Source of the DNA: an uncultured Bacteroidales bacterium
Lineage (GTDB): Bacteria; Bacteroidota; Bacteroidia; Bacteroidales; UBA932
Reading direction: 5' to 3'
DNA length: 27,763 nucleotides
Assembly (NCBI GenBank): GCA_900322025.1
Contig: ONYJ01000005.1
Span: 1 to 27,763 of the forward strand
The notes under the pieces were generated by a model. The model was not told the DNA's origin. It was given only the letters and a program-made list of their open reading frames with translations, and did no database searches. Positions 1 through 8,500 of the stretch are shown here, piece by piece. The position numbers were made by a program, and so were the translations under genes. Position 1 is the first letter of the stretch. The number at the start of each line of letters is the position of its first letter.

Positions 1-156
1 ACATTTTACAGCAGAAGAGCCGTAACCTCCTATATACAAAAAATACTGACTACCCATAGATGCCCTAAAACGCAAAAATGCTATTACCGCAAAAAACGAG
101 ACCAACAATGCTGCCGGCACAAGAAAAAACATATTACGCCTTACAAAAGAACTCAT
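1..156 (-). CDS. N-terminus of a membrane-anchored protein, cut by window edge (possibly MltG-like)
   Basis: This reading frame starts with ATG at 154-156 and runs off the left edge after 52 codons. The peptide begins MSSFVRRNMFF, followed by one hydrophobic segment (about residues 9-28) with basic residues on both sides, so it is probably a single-pass inner-membrane protein with its bulk outside the cytoplasm. The start is well supported: an AGAAGG Shine-Dalgarno lies at 163-168, six bases upstream, and the ATG overlaps the stop of the preceding DUF2461 gene as ATGA, which suggests translational coupling. After the membrane segment comes a FLYIGG strand. That layout is compatible with the endolytic transglycosylase MltG (YceG) family, but too little is present to decide, so the name is only a guess. 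Confidence 0.6.
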   Translation of the reverse strand, partial: MSSFVRRNMFFLVPAALLVSFFAVIAFLRFRASMGSQYFLYIGGYGSSAVKC

Positions 157-848
157 AAATTACCTTCTAAAGCATAATCTACACATCTGTTCAGAAAACG
201 AGAGAATTCGCCACATTTCTTTAATCCGGCTGCCACTCGCCGCGCCAAATCGGGCTTACCAAAAAGAAACTCATCGTCCATAACCTTAGTAAGATTAATG
301 TCTTTAAGCTTTAGAAGTTCTCTCCATTGTTCATTCTCCACATTCTCAAAACTAGCCGGCATATTCCTACTCTTACTGCTATACAACTCAAATCCCTTAG
401 CTTTGCCAACCGCACTTAAAAAGGCATCTCCATTTACCGACACTTCATCTCTAAAACTGGCCAATATCTTTGTTTCTGGCTGATATAGCCCCACATATAG
501 CATACTACAGCCCAAGAAATCCTTTTTCTGAGGCGGCTCCAAATGAAAATAATATCCGCAATACGGAGCTTTCTTTCCACCCGGTACTATATATGCCCCC
601 ATGTGAGTCTTATACGGACTCTTGTCCTTAGTAAAGCGTAAGTCGCGATAAATCCGATAGGTACTGGCCTTTACCGTGGGTTTGTTTGCGGCAAGGTATT
701 CGTCCCACTCTGCAATACGCTCTATCAGTTCAGCAGTAAAGCCGTCAAAAATTTCTTTGACTACAAGATACTGGCTTTTATGAGCGTCAAACCATGGCTT
801 GTTATTATTGCGAGCCAAACTATATAAAAAATCATATACTCGTTTCAT
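153..848 (-). CDS. DUF2461 (TIGR02453) family protein
   Basis: This 231-residue protein belongs to the DUF2461/TIGR02453 family, which is widespread in Bacteroidetes and has no firmly established function. The family signature is clear: NNNKPWFDAHK near residues 14-24, then IYRDLRFTKDKSPYKTHMG around residues 66-84, and a later GGYY-like aromatic stretch. No signal peptide or membrane segment is seen, so it should be cytoplasmic. The start at 848 is preceded by AGGAG at 852-856 with only three bases of spacing. Its stop overlaps the start of the truncated membrane protein (ATGA), so these two are probably co-transcribed. It lies 325 bases downstream of the fimbrial operon and is probably not functionally part of it. 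Confidence 0.9.
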   Translation of the reverse strand: MKRVYDFLYSLARNNNKPWFDAHKSQYLVVKEIFDGFTAELIERIAEWDEYLAANKPTVKASTYRIYRDLRFTKDKSPYKTHMGAYIVPGGKKAPYCGYYFHLEPPQKKDFLGCSMLYVGLYQPETKILASFRDEVSVNGDAFLSAVGKAKGFELYSSKSRNMPASFENVENEQWRELLKLKDINLTKVMDDEFLFGKPDLARRVAAGLKKCGEFSRFLNRCVDYALEGNL

Positions 849-1173
849 TTGCTCCTATTCTTCTGTGTTGCACAAAACAGCCTGCCTAAAAGCAGCAGAT
901 GCAATTTAAGTAGAATATGATTATCGTGCAACTTTTCGAGAAGAAGTGCGGCCGCCTGCACTATGTAAAAGAACTCTGCACAAAGAGAAGATTCTCTATC
1001 TTGCAAACTGCAGGAATGAGAATCTCTCCAAATTTCAGACATATGGATATTCCTTCCACGAGAATTAACATCAAGCCTTTTGAGGCAGATAGTAGTTCTA
1101 AAAGAAAAACAATGGCATTTATTCAAATGCTATATGGAAAGGCTAGGCTTATGATATTATTCTCAAGTAATAT
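849..1173. other. 325-base stretch without a convincing gene
   Basis: This stretch separates the last fimbrial gene from the DUF2461 gene. Two short frames cover it on opposite strands: 917-1177 plus (86 codons, ATG) and 845-1126 minus (93 codons, TTG). Neither matches a family I know and neither has a ribosome-binding site. The stretch contains a GC-rich patch with a NotI site (GCGGCCGC, 948-955) inside a possible hairpin at 946-961, and an AT-rich hairpin at its right edge (1153-1174). No exact TAnnTTTG box points at the DUF2461 gene; the nearest is TAGCATTTG on the minus strand at 1123-1131, one base too long. Confidence 0.5.
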
Positions 1174-1174
1174 C
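1153..1174 (-). terminator. AT-rich hairpin at the end of the fimbrial operon (weak terminator candidate)
   Basis: GATATTA (1153-1159) and TAATATC (1168-1174) form a perfect 7-bp stem with an 8-base loop, touching the stop codon of the Mfa2-like gene. The stem contains only one G-C pair and no U-tract follows, so it is not a canonical intrinsic terminator. Its position at the operon end is the main argument for it. Confidence 0.25.
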
Positions 1175-1980
1175 TAAAATTTTATGGTTACCGGTGGAGT
1201 AGAAATAAATGGTTCTATACCTATGCCGGTTCTCATCTTGTTAATATCTACTGTAATAACAACATCTTTAAGTTCTTGCAAAGACAGGTCATATCCAACA
1301 CTTTCTAAATAGCCGCCCAAATCCAAAACCGAGAAGAGCGTTTCTCCATTGGCAAAGTTATAGGTTACATCTAAGTGTATGCCATCTAAATTTTTCGGAC
1401 GCAATATTCTCATTTTTACAAAATCTCTCCCCTGAGCATATACATAGCTGTCTTGCTTCAGAAATTCTTCTGAAAGGTTAAAGCCATCCCAAGGCGAAAC
1501 CAAACTAAAATTTGCATTATCCGAAGCAGATAAGCCGTTAATCATTACAGTAACATCTATAAACATTTTTTTAGGCACAACTCGCACAAGAGAATAGTCT
1601 TTTCTGCACGAAGTCTGAGAGCAATAAGAGAATAGAGGATCTGCATCTCGCCCCGAAACCTTATGGAAAGATGCAGAGAAAGAATTTATGTCGGTATATA
1701 AAGTACCATCTCCAACATTAGCCCAAACATAGCACATGTAATCATCTTTTGGCACTTCATACTCCTGCAACTCGTGAAAATCATGCTCAGAAATTCGATT
1801 CTTGGCTAATAAAATGCCTGCGGTGGAAAAAATCCATATATCTGCATAGAGTGCCTTCCCCTCTAAAAGAGAGCAGTCTAAAGCAAGAATACCAGGGCAG
1901 TGTTCCCTATCTTCCCAAATGCTGCAACTTGGGCAGAATAGGAACAACATCACCGTAAGAATCAGCGCCAAATTTCTCAT
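1174..1980 (-). CDS. FimB/Mfa2-family fimbrial anchor lipoprotein
   Basis: This 268-residue protein is probably the anchor/assembly subunit of a type V fimbria, holding the fibre in the outer membrane and ending its growth. It starts with a lipoprotein signal (hydrophobic residues 4-15, candidate lipid cysteine C19 in CPSC). Soon after comes the WEDREHCPG segment that marks the FimB/Mfa2 (DUF1812) family, where the first domain begins. The rest is beta-rich with a VDINK segment near the C-terminus, as expected for two transthyretin-like domains. Its ATG overlaps the TAA stop of the fimbrillin-like gene as TAATG, so the two are translationally coupled. The fimbrillin-then-anchor order matches mfa1-mfa2 of Porphyromonas gingivalis. 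The family call is secure; the host structure is inferred. Confidence 0.85.
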   Translation of the reverse strand: MRNLALILTVMLFLFCPSCSIWEDREHCPGILALDCSLLEGKALYADIWIFSTAGILLAKNRISEHDFHELQEYEVPKDDYMCYVWANVGDGTLYTDINSFSASFHKVSGRDADPLFSYCSQTSCRKDYSLVRVVPKKMFIDVTVMINGLSASDNANFSLVSPWDGFNLSEEFLKQDSYVYAQGRDFVKMRILRPKNLDGIHLDVTYNFANGETLFSVLDLGGYLESVGYDLSLQELKDVVITVDINKMRTGIGIEPFISTPPVTIKF

Positions 1981-3035
1981 TAGAAATGTACTATATATTT
2001 AGGTATTGTGGTAAATCCTTCTACAGATGCATCTAAGGTAATATTCTTAAATGTAATTTTTTTCTCCGGGTCATCTGAGCCAGGGCCTGTAATAACAAAG
2101 TTGTAAGTATAAATGGTACTGCGTTTTATACCCTTATGATCTATAGCAGAGGTCCACCCATACCCAGGTTGATTTATATCTATAGGATAGTAATAAGTTT
2201 TCCCATCCAACACCGCCTCTAAAACCAAACGGGTGAATTTTCTGCCAGAAGTTTCTTGTTCTATCATATTCTCATAACAATAGAAATACTGGGGAGTATC
2301 ATAACCGGCGTCCCCTACCAGAGTATGAACATTTTCAGAAAAAGCTCCAGGAATCTGCGTACTCGATACATCGGCTTCTATATCCTTACCTTTGTTCAGA
2401 ATTTTAGGATCTGCAAGATCTTCTCCGATATATGTTTTGCTGCCATACACATTAGTTAAATAGAGACGAGCAGATCTTAAATACATGCCATCGTAAGGAG
2501 TACCGGCAAATTTTGTCTTTATGCCATTAACAACAATCTTAGACACCAATCGCTTCATTTTAAGACGTATGGTAGTAGATTCTCTTATATCAATCTCTGT
2601 AGAAGCGGCCATGGTAAAATAGCCGTATTTTTCGTCTTGCAGATAAACCGGAACTTTAAGGAACTTATCTAAAGTGGTAATTCCGGCCCATTTAGTTTTT
2701 GAATTAGCCACAGCATAAATATGCTTCTTACCCGGTGTTATTTCAAATTGAAGATTTGATAAGCCCACCTTTACAATTTCTGAGTTGCCAAAGCGTCTGT
2801 ATAATTCTAAACTACCATCTTCTTTAAAAATAAACGCCTCCAGAAGATTGATGCTATCCATAGCCATTGCGTCTAAGTTATGTAGGCCCGTATTCTTTGT
2901 TAAAACCTTGTAAGGCTCTACATCCAAACGAATTGTCTTTTTCCCTCCAGAAACCTCTCCTATGGTTCCCTCTCCCTTGCTGCATGCTGCAATAGCAAGA
3001 GCAATCATTGCTGTACAAAAAAATCTCTTAATCAT
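1980..3035 (-). CDS. FimA/Mfa1-family fimbrillin (type V pilin) lipoprotein
   Basis: This 351-residue protein looks like the main or an accessory subunit of a Bacteroidales type V pilus. It has a lipoprotein signal peptide with lipobox AIAACS (lipid cysteine C18), a beta-rich body, a central LKMKRLVSKIVVNG strand at the usual junction of the two fimbrillin domains, and a C-terminal strand region (VEGFTTIPKYIVHF) of the kind involved in strand exchange between subunits. In known type V pilins the lipidated precursor is trimmed after an arginine by a gingipain-type protease. Here the arginines after C18 and before the second strand are few (R36, then R80/R81). It sits 26 bases after the OmpA/TPR lipoprotein gene and overlaps the anchor gene. 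Confidence 0.85.
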   Translation of the reverse strand: MIKRFFCTAMIALAIAACSKGEGTIGEVSGGKKTIRLDVEPYKVLTKNTGLHNLDAMAMDSINLLEAFIFKEDGSLELYRRFGNSEIVKVGLSNLQFEITPGKKHIYAVANSKTKWAGITTLDKFLKVPVYLQDEKYGYFTMAASTEIDIRESTTIRLKMKRLVSKIVVNGIKTKFAGTPYDGMYLRSARLYLTNVYGSKTYIGEDLADPKILNKGKDIEADVSSTQIPGAFSENVHTLVGDAGYDTPQYFYCYENMIEQETSGRKFTRLVLEAVLDGKTYYYPIDINQPGYGWTSAIDHKGIKRSTIYTYNFVITGPGSDDPEKKITFKNITLDASVEGFTTIPKYIVHF

Positions 3036-3061
3036 AGTTACAAAATTTGAGTTAATAAATT

Positions 3062-4906
3062 TTAGGTATCGTGTGTTAAATCAGACATTTCCGGATCTAA
3101 AGAGGCTCTGAATCTCAATCGAGGTTCTATCTCGGTTGCATTTTTGTAATGTTCTGCAGCCTTTATTCTATTTCCCAAACGCTTATAAGAGAGAGCTATT
3201 AGATATTCAACCATTGGCGTTTTCTCTAATTGTTTAAGAATATTCAGGGCAGAAGCATTGTAATCGAGACACAGATAAGCTATGGCAGCATTCATATCTG
3301 CATAAGGTCCAAGAATTTCTATCGCCTGCTTATACCTACGGTCTAATAAAGCCCGTACCCCCTTCATATAAGCCGCATCCACCGCTACCTTAGTAAGTAA
3401 AGTATCGTATATTCTTCTATGCAGATAGAAGGTAAAATCTATCTTCCTAAGAAGCGGATATAAAGATGTGCTTATATACTTATAGTCTTTATGGGCAGCC
3501 AGTAAGGCCTCACGCTTATCCTGATCTTCTTCTGCAAATACAGCCAACGCATCTTCCTTAAATATGACTGAAGAATCTTTTGCAATGAGTTTTTTCAAGG
3601 TCTCCCAATTTTCTGGGATATATTGCGTATGGAATACTACTCCTTTTTTGGCGGAAGCTGTATAGTAATCTGAAAAATATTCTTTTACAGACTCTGAGCG
3701 TTTTTGAGCCAATGTACTATTAAACGCCAGCGAACCTTCGGGGGAGCAGGATGCACATATAAGCACCGAATCAGCCGCAAAAGCCTTGCTCAATGCTATG
3801 GAATCAAAATCTGCCCTAATTCTGGATAATTCTATTGCATTGTTTGCCAATGATGTATCTATACTCCAGCTACCTTTCTCAAACTCTATGTACGCCATCG
3901 TAGATACTGCCACATCCCTCGCAAGTGTTTTTTCTATGTATCTGGCAGAAGTATCTACCATTTGAGCCAATGAACTTACATAATAGGTTATTGTATCCGG
4001 AGAAACGAAAGTGTATAGCTGCCTGCCCCATGTATTAACGCTACCTTTGAATGTCAGGTGTAAACGGTGCATATAAGGTTCCGTTGGCATCGTTTGTACA
4101 TATCTATATACCATGCCGCCTGTCCCTGTTGTAAATACTGTATCTAAGCGCACTGCCACACGCTCCAGCGGATCTTTTACACATTTTCTGAAAACCTCTT
4201 CGAGCCGTGCCTTACGCCGGTTATTCCACTTTACCAAATAGTTTTTTATGTAGTGTTCTACAGCTTCCGGCTCTGTAACTCCGAACTCGCCAAACTCCTT
4301 GTTATCTATATTACGGTCTGTAAAATTTTTCAGAAGTCCCAAGTAGCCAAAAGCTTTTACAAAATCTACCGAATCTGGAATAATAGTAGAGAAATATTTG
4401 TAATACTTCTCATATCCTTTGTCTTGCGAGCGCCGATAATCTATACCTGTAACAAAAACTCGCTCCAGCATTCTATGACCGGCCTCCCAAGTCAACTGCG
4501 GCATAATTTTTATCTGCCTGTCTGCAGAAAGTAACGACTCCGGAACTAGAATATCAAAGCTGAAGTTTATCTGCCCATTTCGTTCTGCTACATTTTTATG
4601 CAGTGCAGATACTGTAAGAGGAGCTATTCTTCCAGTGGCAACAATTTCGCCGGAGCTATCTGAAAGCACCGCATTCAAAATCAATTCTTCACTATCTGCT
4701 TCCTCCGTACTATAATTTAACGTATCGGAAAGAGAGAAAGAGAGTTTTGACGCTCCCTGCATATCATACTGAGGTACTCTAAAATGCACTGTATTAGGCA
4801 TGGATGTTTTTCTTGCCACGGTTATACACCCATCAACTACCAACAAACACATAGGTAGCACAAACAGCCATAAGGCATGACGCCTAAAAAATGTCTTACA
4901 CATCAT
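3062..4906 (-). CDS. Large lipoprotein with OmpA-like and TPR-like parts, fimbrial operon
   Basis: This 614-residue protein has an N-terminal hydrophobic segment (about 10-24) with a candidate lipid cysteine at C27 (VVDGC; the D at -2 is atypical). A beta-rich region of about 300 residues follows. An OmpA-C-like domain then shows the strand SWSIDTSLANNAIEL, ASCSPEGS, and the N-x-x-LAQKRSESV helix that resembles the peptidoglycan-contacting motif of OmpA proteins. The C-terminal 100 or so residues are helical with a TPR-like repeat (EYLIALSYKRLGNRIKAAEHYKNA). Related OmpA-type proteins commonly sit next to DUF3575 genes in Bacteroidales fimbrial loci. I infer that it links the fimbrial base to the cell wall. 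It starts 2 bases after the DUF3575 stop, so the two are clearly co-transcribed. Confidence 0.75.
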   Translation of the reverse strand: MMCKTFFRRHALWLFVLPMCLLVVDGCITVARKTSMPNTVHFRVPQYDMQGASKLSFSLSDTLNYSTEEADSEELILNAVLSDSSGEIVATGRIAPLTVSALHKNVAERNGQINFSFDILVPESLLSADRQIKIMPQLTWEAGHRMLERVFVTGIDYRRSQDKGYEKYYKYFSTIIPDSVDFVKAFGYLGLLKNFTDRNIDNKEFGEFGVTEPEAVEHYIKNYLVKWNNRRKARLEEVFRKCVKDPLERVAVRLDTVFTTGTGGMVYRYVQTMPTEPYMHRLHLTFKGSVNTWGRQLYTFVSPDTITYYVSSLAQMVDTSARYIEKTLARDVAVSTMAYIEFEKGSWSIDTSLANNAIELSRIRADFDSIALSKAFAADSVLICASCSPEGSLAFNSTLAQKRSESVKEYFSDYYTASAKKGVVFHTQYIPENWETLKKLIAKDSSVIFKEDALAVFAEEDQDKREALLAAHKDYKYISTSLYPLLRKIDFTFYLHRRIYDTLLTKVAVDAAYMKGVRALLDRRYKQAIEILGPYADMNAAIAYLCLDYNASALNILKQLEKTPMVEYLIALSYKRLGNRIKAAEHYKNATEIEPRLRFRASLDPEMSDLTHDT

Positions 4907-4908
4907 AC

Positions 4909-5481
4909 TCAGAATACTATAGTTACACCAAGAAGCAGAGCAGATGGAGATACGATAAATCCCTCTTTTTTCCCTAACGATTTACCGCACTTAGTACAGT
5001 TGTATTCGGTATGTTTGTCGTAGCCGGCAAAAGCGCCTAAACCCATTTCCAAGTTAATTCCTTTATCCAGCATCAGAGCATAACCTCCACCCAACTTCAA
5101 ACCGTAAGTATTTCCTTCGTAAGCCTTTTGGGTAAAAATTCCTCCCCACGAATACTTTGTCCAATCGGCATAGGCCGAAATAAACCACCCCGAGTTTACA
5201 AACCACGGCCAGTATCGCCCGCCGAATAAAACTTCGGCCCTTCTGAAATATTTCTGCTTCTTGTCTTTTCCGAAAGTAAAAGGATTGTATGCTGCTCCTG
5301 CCTCTATGCTCAGATGTCTGGCAGTCGGCACACCAGCTTGAATGTTAACTGTTCCCATCATCAGCCACTTGGCTACATTGGTAGATACAGAATAGTTCTG
5401 TCCTCTTGCGCAAAGTGGCTTTAGCAGCATAAGCGCAATTATTGCAGAACCGACAAATACTTTGCTAAAAACTTGCTTCAT
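4909..5481 (-). CDS. DUF3575 outer-membrane beta-barrel protein
   Basis: This 190-residue protein has a type I signal peptide (residues 1 to about 28, ending near CARGQ) and a DUF3575 body of alternating amphipathic strands rich in glycine and aromatics (for example GGRYWPWF, YGLKLGGGYAL), finishing with an aromatic C-terminal strand (LLLGVTIVF). This is typical of small outer-membrane barrels. A Cys-x-x-Cys-Gly motif (NCTKCGK) lies near residues 158-164. The family is characteristic of Bacteroidetes and often opens type V fimbrial operons, as here. It is the first gene of the operon, with a -7 box 25 bases upstream. Its exact role is unknown; I infer a structural or assembly role at the outer membrane. 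Confidence 0.85.
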   Translation of the reverse strand: MKQVFSKVFVGSAIIALMLLKPLCARGQNYSVSTNVAKWLMMGTVNIQAGVPTARHLSIEAGAAYNPFTFGKDKKQKYFRRAEVLFGGRYWPWFVNSGWFISAYADWTKYSWGGIFTQKAYEGNTYGLKLGGGYALMLDKGINLEMGLGAFAGYDKHTEYNCTKCGKSLGKKEGFIVSPSALLLGVTIVF

Positions 5482-5485
5482 AATC

Positions 5486-5508
5486 TTGCCTTAAAAAATT
5501 CAAGGCAA
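5486..5508. promoter_or_regulatory. Inverted repeat overlapping the fimbrial promoter/leader
   Basis: TTGCCTT (5486-5492) and AAGGCAA (5502-5508) are perfect inverted 7-mers separated by 9 bases. The repeat covers the end of the -7 box, the likely start of transcription and the AAGG Shine-Dalgarno-like bases of the first fimbrial gene. It could be an operator or a leader hairpin hiding the ribosome site. Confidence 0.35.
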
Positions 5509-5513
5509 AATTA
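5506..5513 (-). promoter_or_regulatory. Putative -7 box of the fimbrial operon
   Basis: On the minus strand the sequence reads TAATTTTG, an exact match to the Bacteroidetes -7 consensus TAnnTTTG, ending 25 bases before the DUF3575 start. No clear -33 TTTG is present at the usual spacing, so activation by a regulator is possible. Confidence 0.45.
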
Positions 5514-5585
5514 TATGGCCATAGAAGGGAAGAGATGCTATATGATAAAATTTATCCTACGGCATTTCAAATGTTTATGTTTACT

Positions 5586-8500
5586 CTATGGATAAACGTC
5601 AAAGACTTTATTTTCAGAAACATCCACAACGGTATGCTCCAAAACATACCACAAATAACCTTTAACTTCTGAATATCCCATTTCCAATAACAGGTTCCTG
5701 TACTTCCCTACCTGTTTGTTATAGTAAGCATATTGTTTTGAATCTGAGTTGTATTTACCAAACTTATAATCTACTACTATAGCCTCACGTTTGCTACCGG
5801 ATTCAGACACTATAACTCTGTCTGGCCGATATTCCTCTGCACCAGAAATAATGGTTGATTCGTTTTTAATGGTTCTATCGGGTAAAAACCAGCCAAAAGT
5901 ATCAACCTCCCTGATGTATGAAATCACTTGTGCCGCAATTTCTGCACAGTCAGAGCCTAAAATAGAGCTTGGATTCTCTTTAAGGAATTGTTGTACAGCA
6001 CAATCAACTTCGTGTTTCAGCCCATCTGCTGAAGGCACGCCTATATAGGAAAACAACTTATGGTACAGTATTCCTCTGCGAATATTATCGTCTTTATCGT
6101 ACACGGTTCTCAAGTTGGCTTTTGAAGATTTACTTGCAAACTCAGTGTTCTTGCTATCCAACTCTACATCTATAACCGCATACATAGCTTCTTTAGCCGA
6201 AGGATGAAGAGCTGAATAAGACTCCTCATTTACATCGCCAAATAGATACTCGCTATAGTCAAACGGCTGCTTTGTAGCATCTATTTCTAAATCAACATCT
6301 TTTAAACTCGCATCAAAAGCTGTAAGTTTTTTTTCTTCCTTTGTAAACATTGCAGTAGCTCCATTAGAATTGGTCTCACAGAAATTATGCAAAGCCGCTC
6401 CTATACTTCCCTTCTGCTTATAAATTGTATAGATATACAATCTCTCTTTTGGCCTTGTAAACGAAACATAGGCCAGATTAAGACTGTCTATGCAATTTTC
6501 CTGTAGCTCTTTTCCAAAAGCCCCTGCCCATAAAGAGTCTTTCATTTTAGCTTTGTTTAGCGGTAGGAGCACAGGACCGGAATAACCCAACAACGAGCCT
6601 GGCATTGCAAACCACTTAGAGTCTTTCAGGGATATCATATCATCTCTTAGGAAAGGAATGAATACTACCTTAAAATCTAAGCCTTTGGCCTTATGCATAG
6701 TCATCACTCGCACTGCGTGTTCGGCTGTTGGTTCCGGGATATAAAAATTATCTGAATTCTGTTCCCACCACCTTAAAAAGCCGGATATCTCCGTACCATT
6801 TGCAGATGTATATTCCAAAACCTTGTCTAAAAAAGCTTTTACGAATGCAAGATCACTCCCTTCTACCTTAGGAAAGAATATGCGAATTATCTCACGGCAT
6901 ATTTCATATAAGGTGTTCCCCGATAGCAGAGTTCTAAGAAAGATTTTACCTTCTTCATCTGCAGGCTCCAACAGATTTAGATTCTGCAGCTTAGACGAGG
7001 AAATTCTAGCCACCGCTTCAAAGCCTTTAGAAGAAGGATTCACTATCTTTTTCAGAATTTCTATTATCAGGCTAACAAGTGTACAAGAATTCACGCATAA
7101 GCTCTCTCCTGATACTATATTTATACCATTTCTAATTAAATAGTCTGCTACAAGCCCCGTATCCTTATTGGTTGAAGCTAATACTGCAATATCGCCATAA
7201 TTGTACAACGGCCGAGAACCAGCCACAAGGCTCTTTATCTTTTTTACCATATCGGCCAGTATAAACTGTTTTGGCTTAATAACGTATTTATTTACAGTGT
7301 TCTTTACCTTATTGCAACACACTACATTTACCAAACCCTTCTGAGACGCCGCCATATATTCCGGTCGTACCTTCTGCCAAGCATTCCTATATATCTTCTC
7401 TATTTCTCCTACCATAGAATCGGCCTCCGATACATCTTCCAATTTTTCACGCAGATACTCCTGTACGCTCTCTACCATAACACCGGCCCTTAGAACATTG
7501 CCGTGCTGTACAGAAGCAAAAAGACTATTGTTAAACTCAACTATATTATATAAGCTTCTATAGTTAGTATCCAATATATGTCCGTTATAATCTTCTGGAA
7601 ACTGCTTTGGCAATTCATCCTTAAATAAGCTCCAATCGCCACCTCTCCAGCGATATATACTCTGCTTCACATCTCCTACCAACAAACTTTCGAATCCTCT
7701 TGCTATGCTATCGTGAAGCAGTGGCCTGAAATTTTTCCACTGAATATCAGAAGTATCCTGAAACTCATCTAAAAGATAATGATTGATAGTTCCGCCAACC
7801 TTTTCATATACAAACGGGGTATCGCTGCCATTTATAAGGTCGCTGAGAATCTGAGGAGCATCCGACAATAAGGTAAGTTGTTCATTATTCAAGTATTCAT
7901 ACAGTTCTTTTGCTACAAAATCGAGAAGAGAAATCTCTTTCATATTGATTTTAAGAAGCTGAAGAGTTATATACTCCGAATAATATTGCGAGTACAGATT
8001 AACTATGGCATTAACCCGGTCTGTAACAAGTTCTTTTATAAGTTCCACAAGATAGGGTGGAGTAGATTTTTTGAAATACTTTTCCACTAAGCCCTTGCTA
8101 CATTCTACAATAACATTCGGGCAAGGTTCTATAAATTTTGAGCTTACCACATCTACATACCCTAACCTACCTGTAAGTAGCTTATACAAGGCAGATTCCC
8201 CCAAACCGCTTCTCTTAAATTCTGCTGGATCAAAAGATATCTGAGCATAGTCTCTCTGCATCTGCCTGTCTATGTTTATAACTTCCGCTATAAAAACACG
8301 TTGAAGCCTGCTTTCTTCTTTGTATAGATTTTGGACTGCTTTTGCCAAACTGTCCCCGCTTTCGCCAGACGCTGTCCACAGTTTCCAATATTCCTGATTT
8401 ACAACTTCTTTGCTGATTTTTAACACTTCTTTTCTCCAATTCCAACCTTTGTTATCATCTATTCTCGACAAGGATATGTCTTTCATTAAAGACAATAATT

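Noticed and set aside
845..1126. 93-codon minus-strand frame ending on the DUF2461 start
   Set aside because: It begins at TTG without a Shine-Dalgarno, has an unlikely leucine-run composition and no family match. The ATGA overlap alone is not enough.
917..1177. 86-codon plus-strand frame in the gap after the fimbrial operon
   Set aside because: No ribosome-binding site, no recognisable family, and it runs into the anchor gene from the opposite strand. Kept only as an open question for the gap.
5482..5585. Invertible promoter for fimbrial phase variation
   Set aside because: The inverted repeats here are too short and too close together for a site-specific inversion, and no recombinase gene is present in the window.
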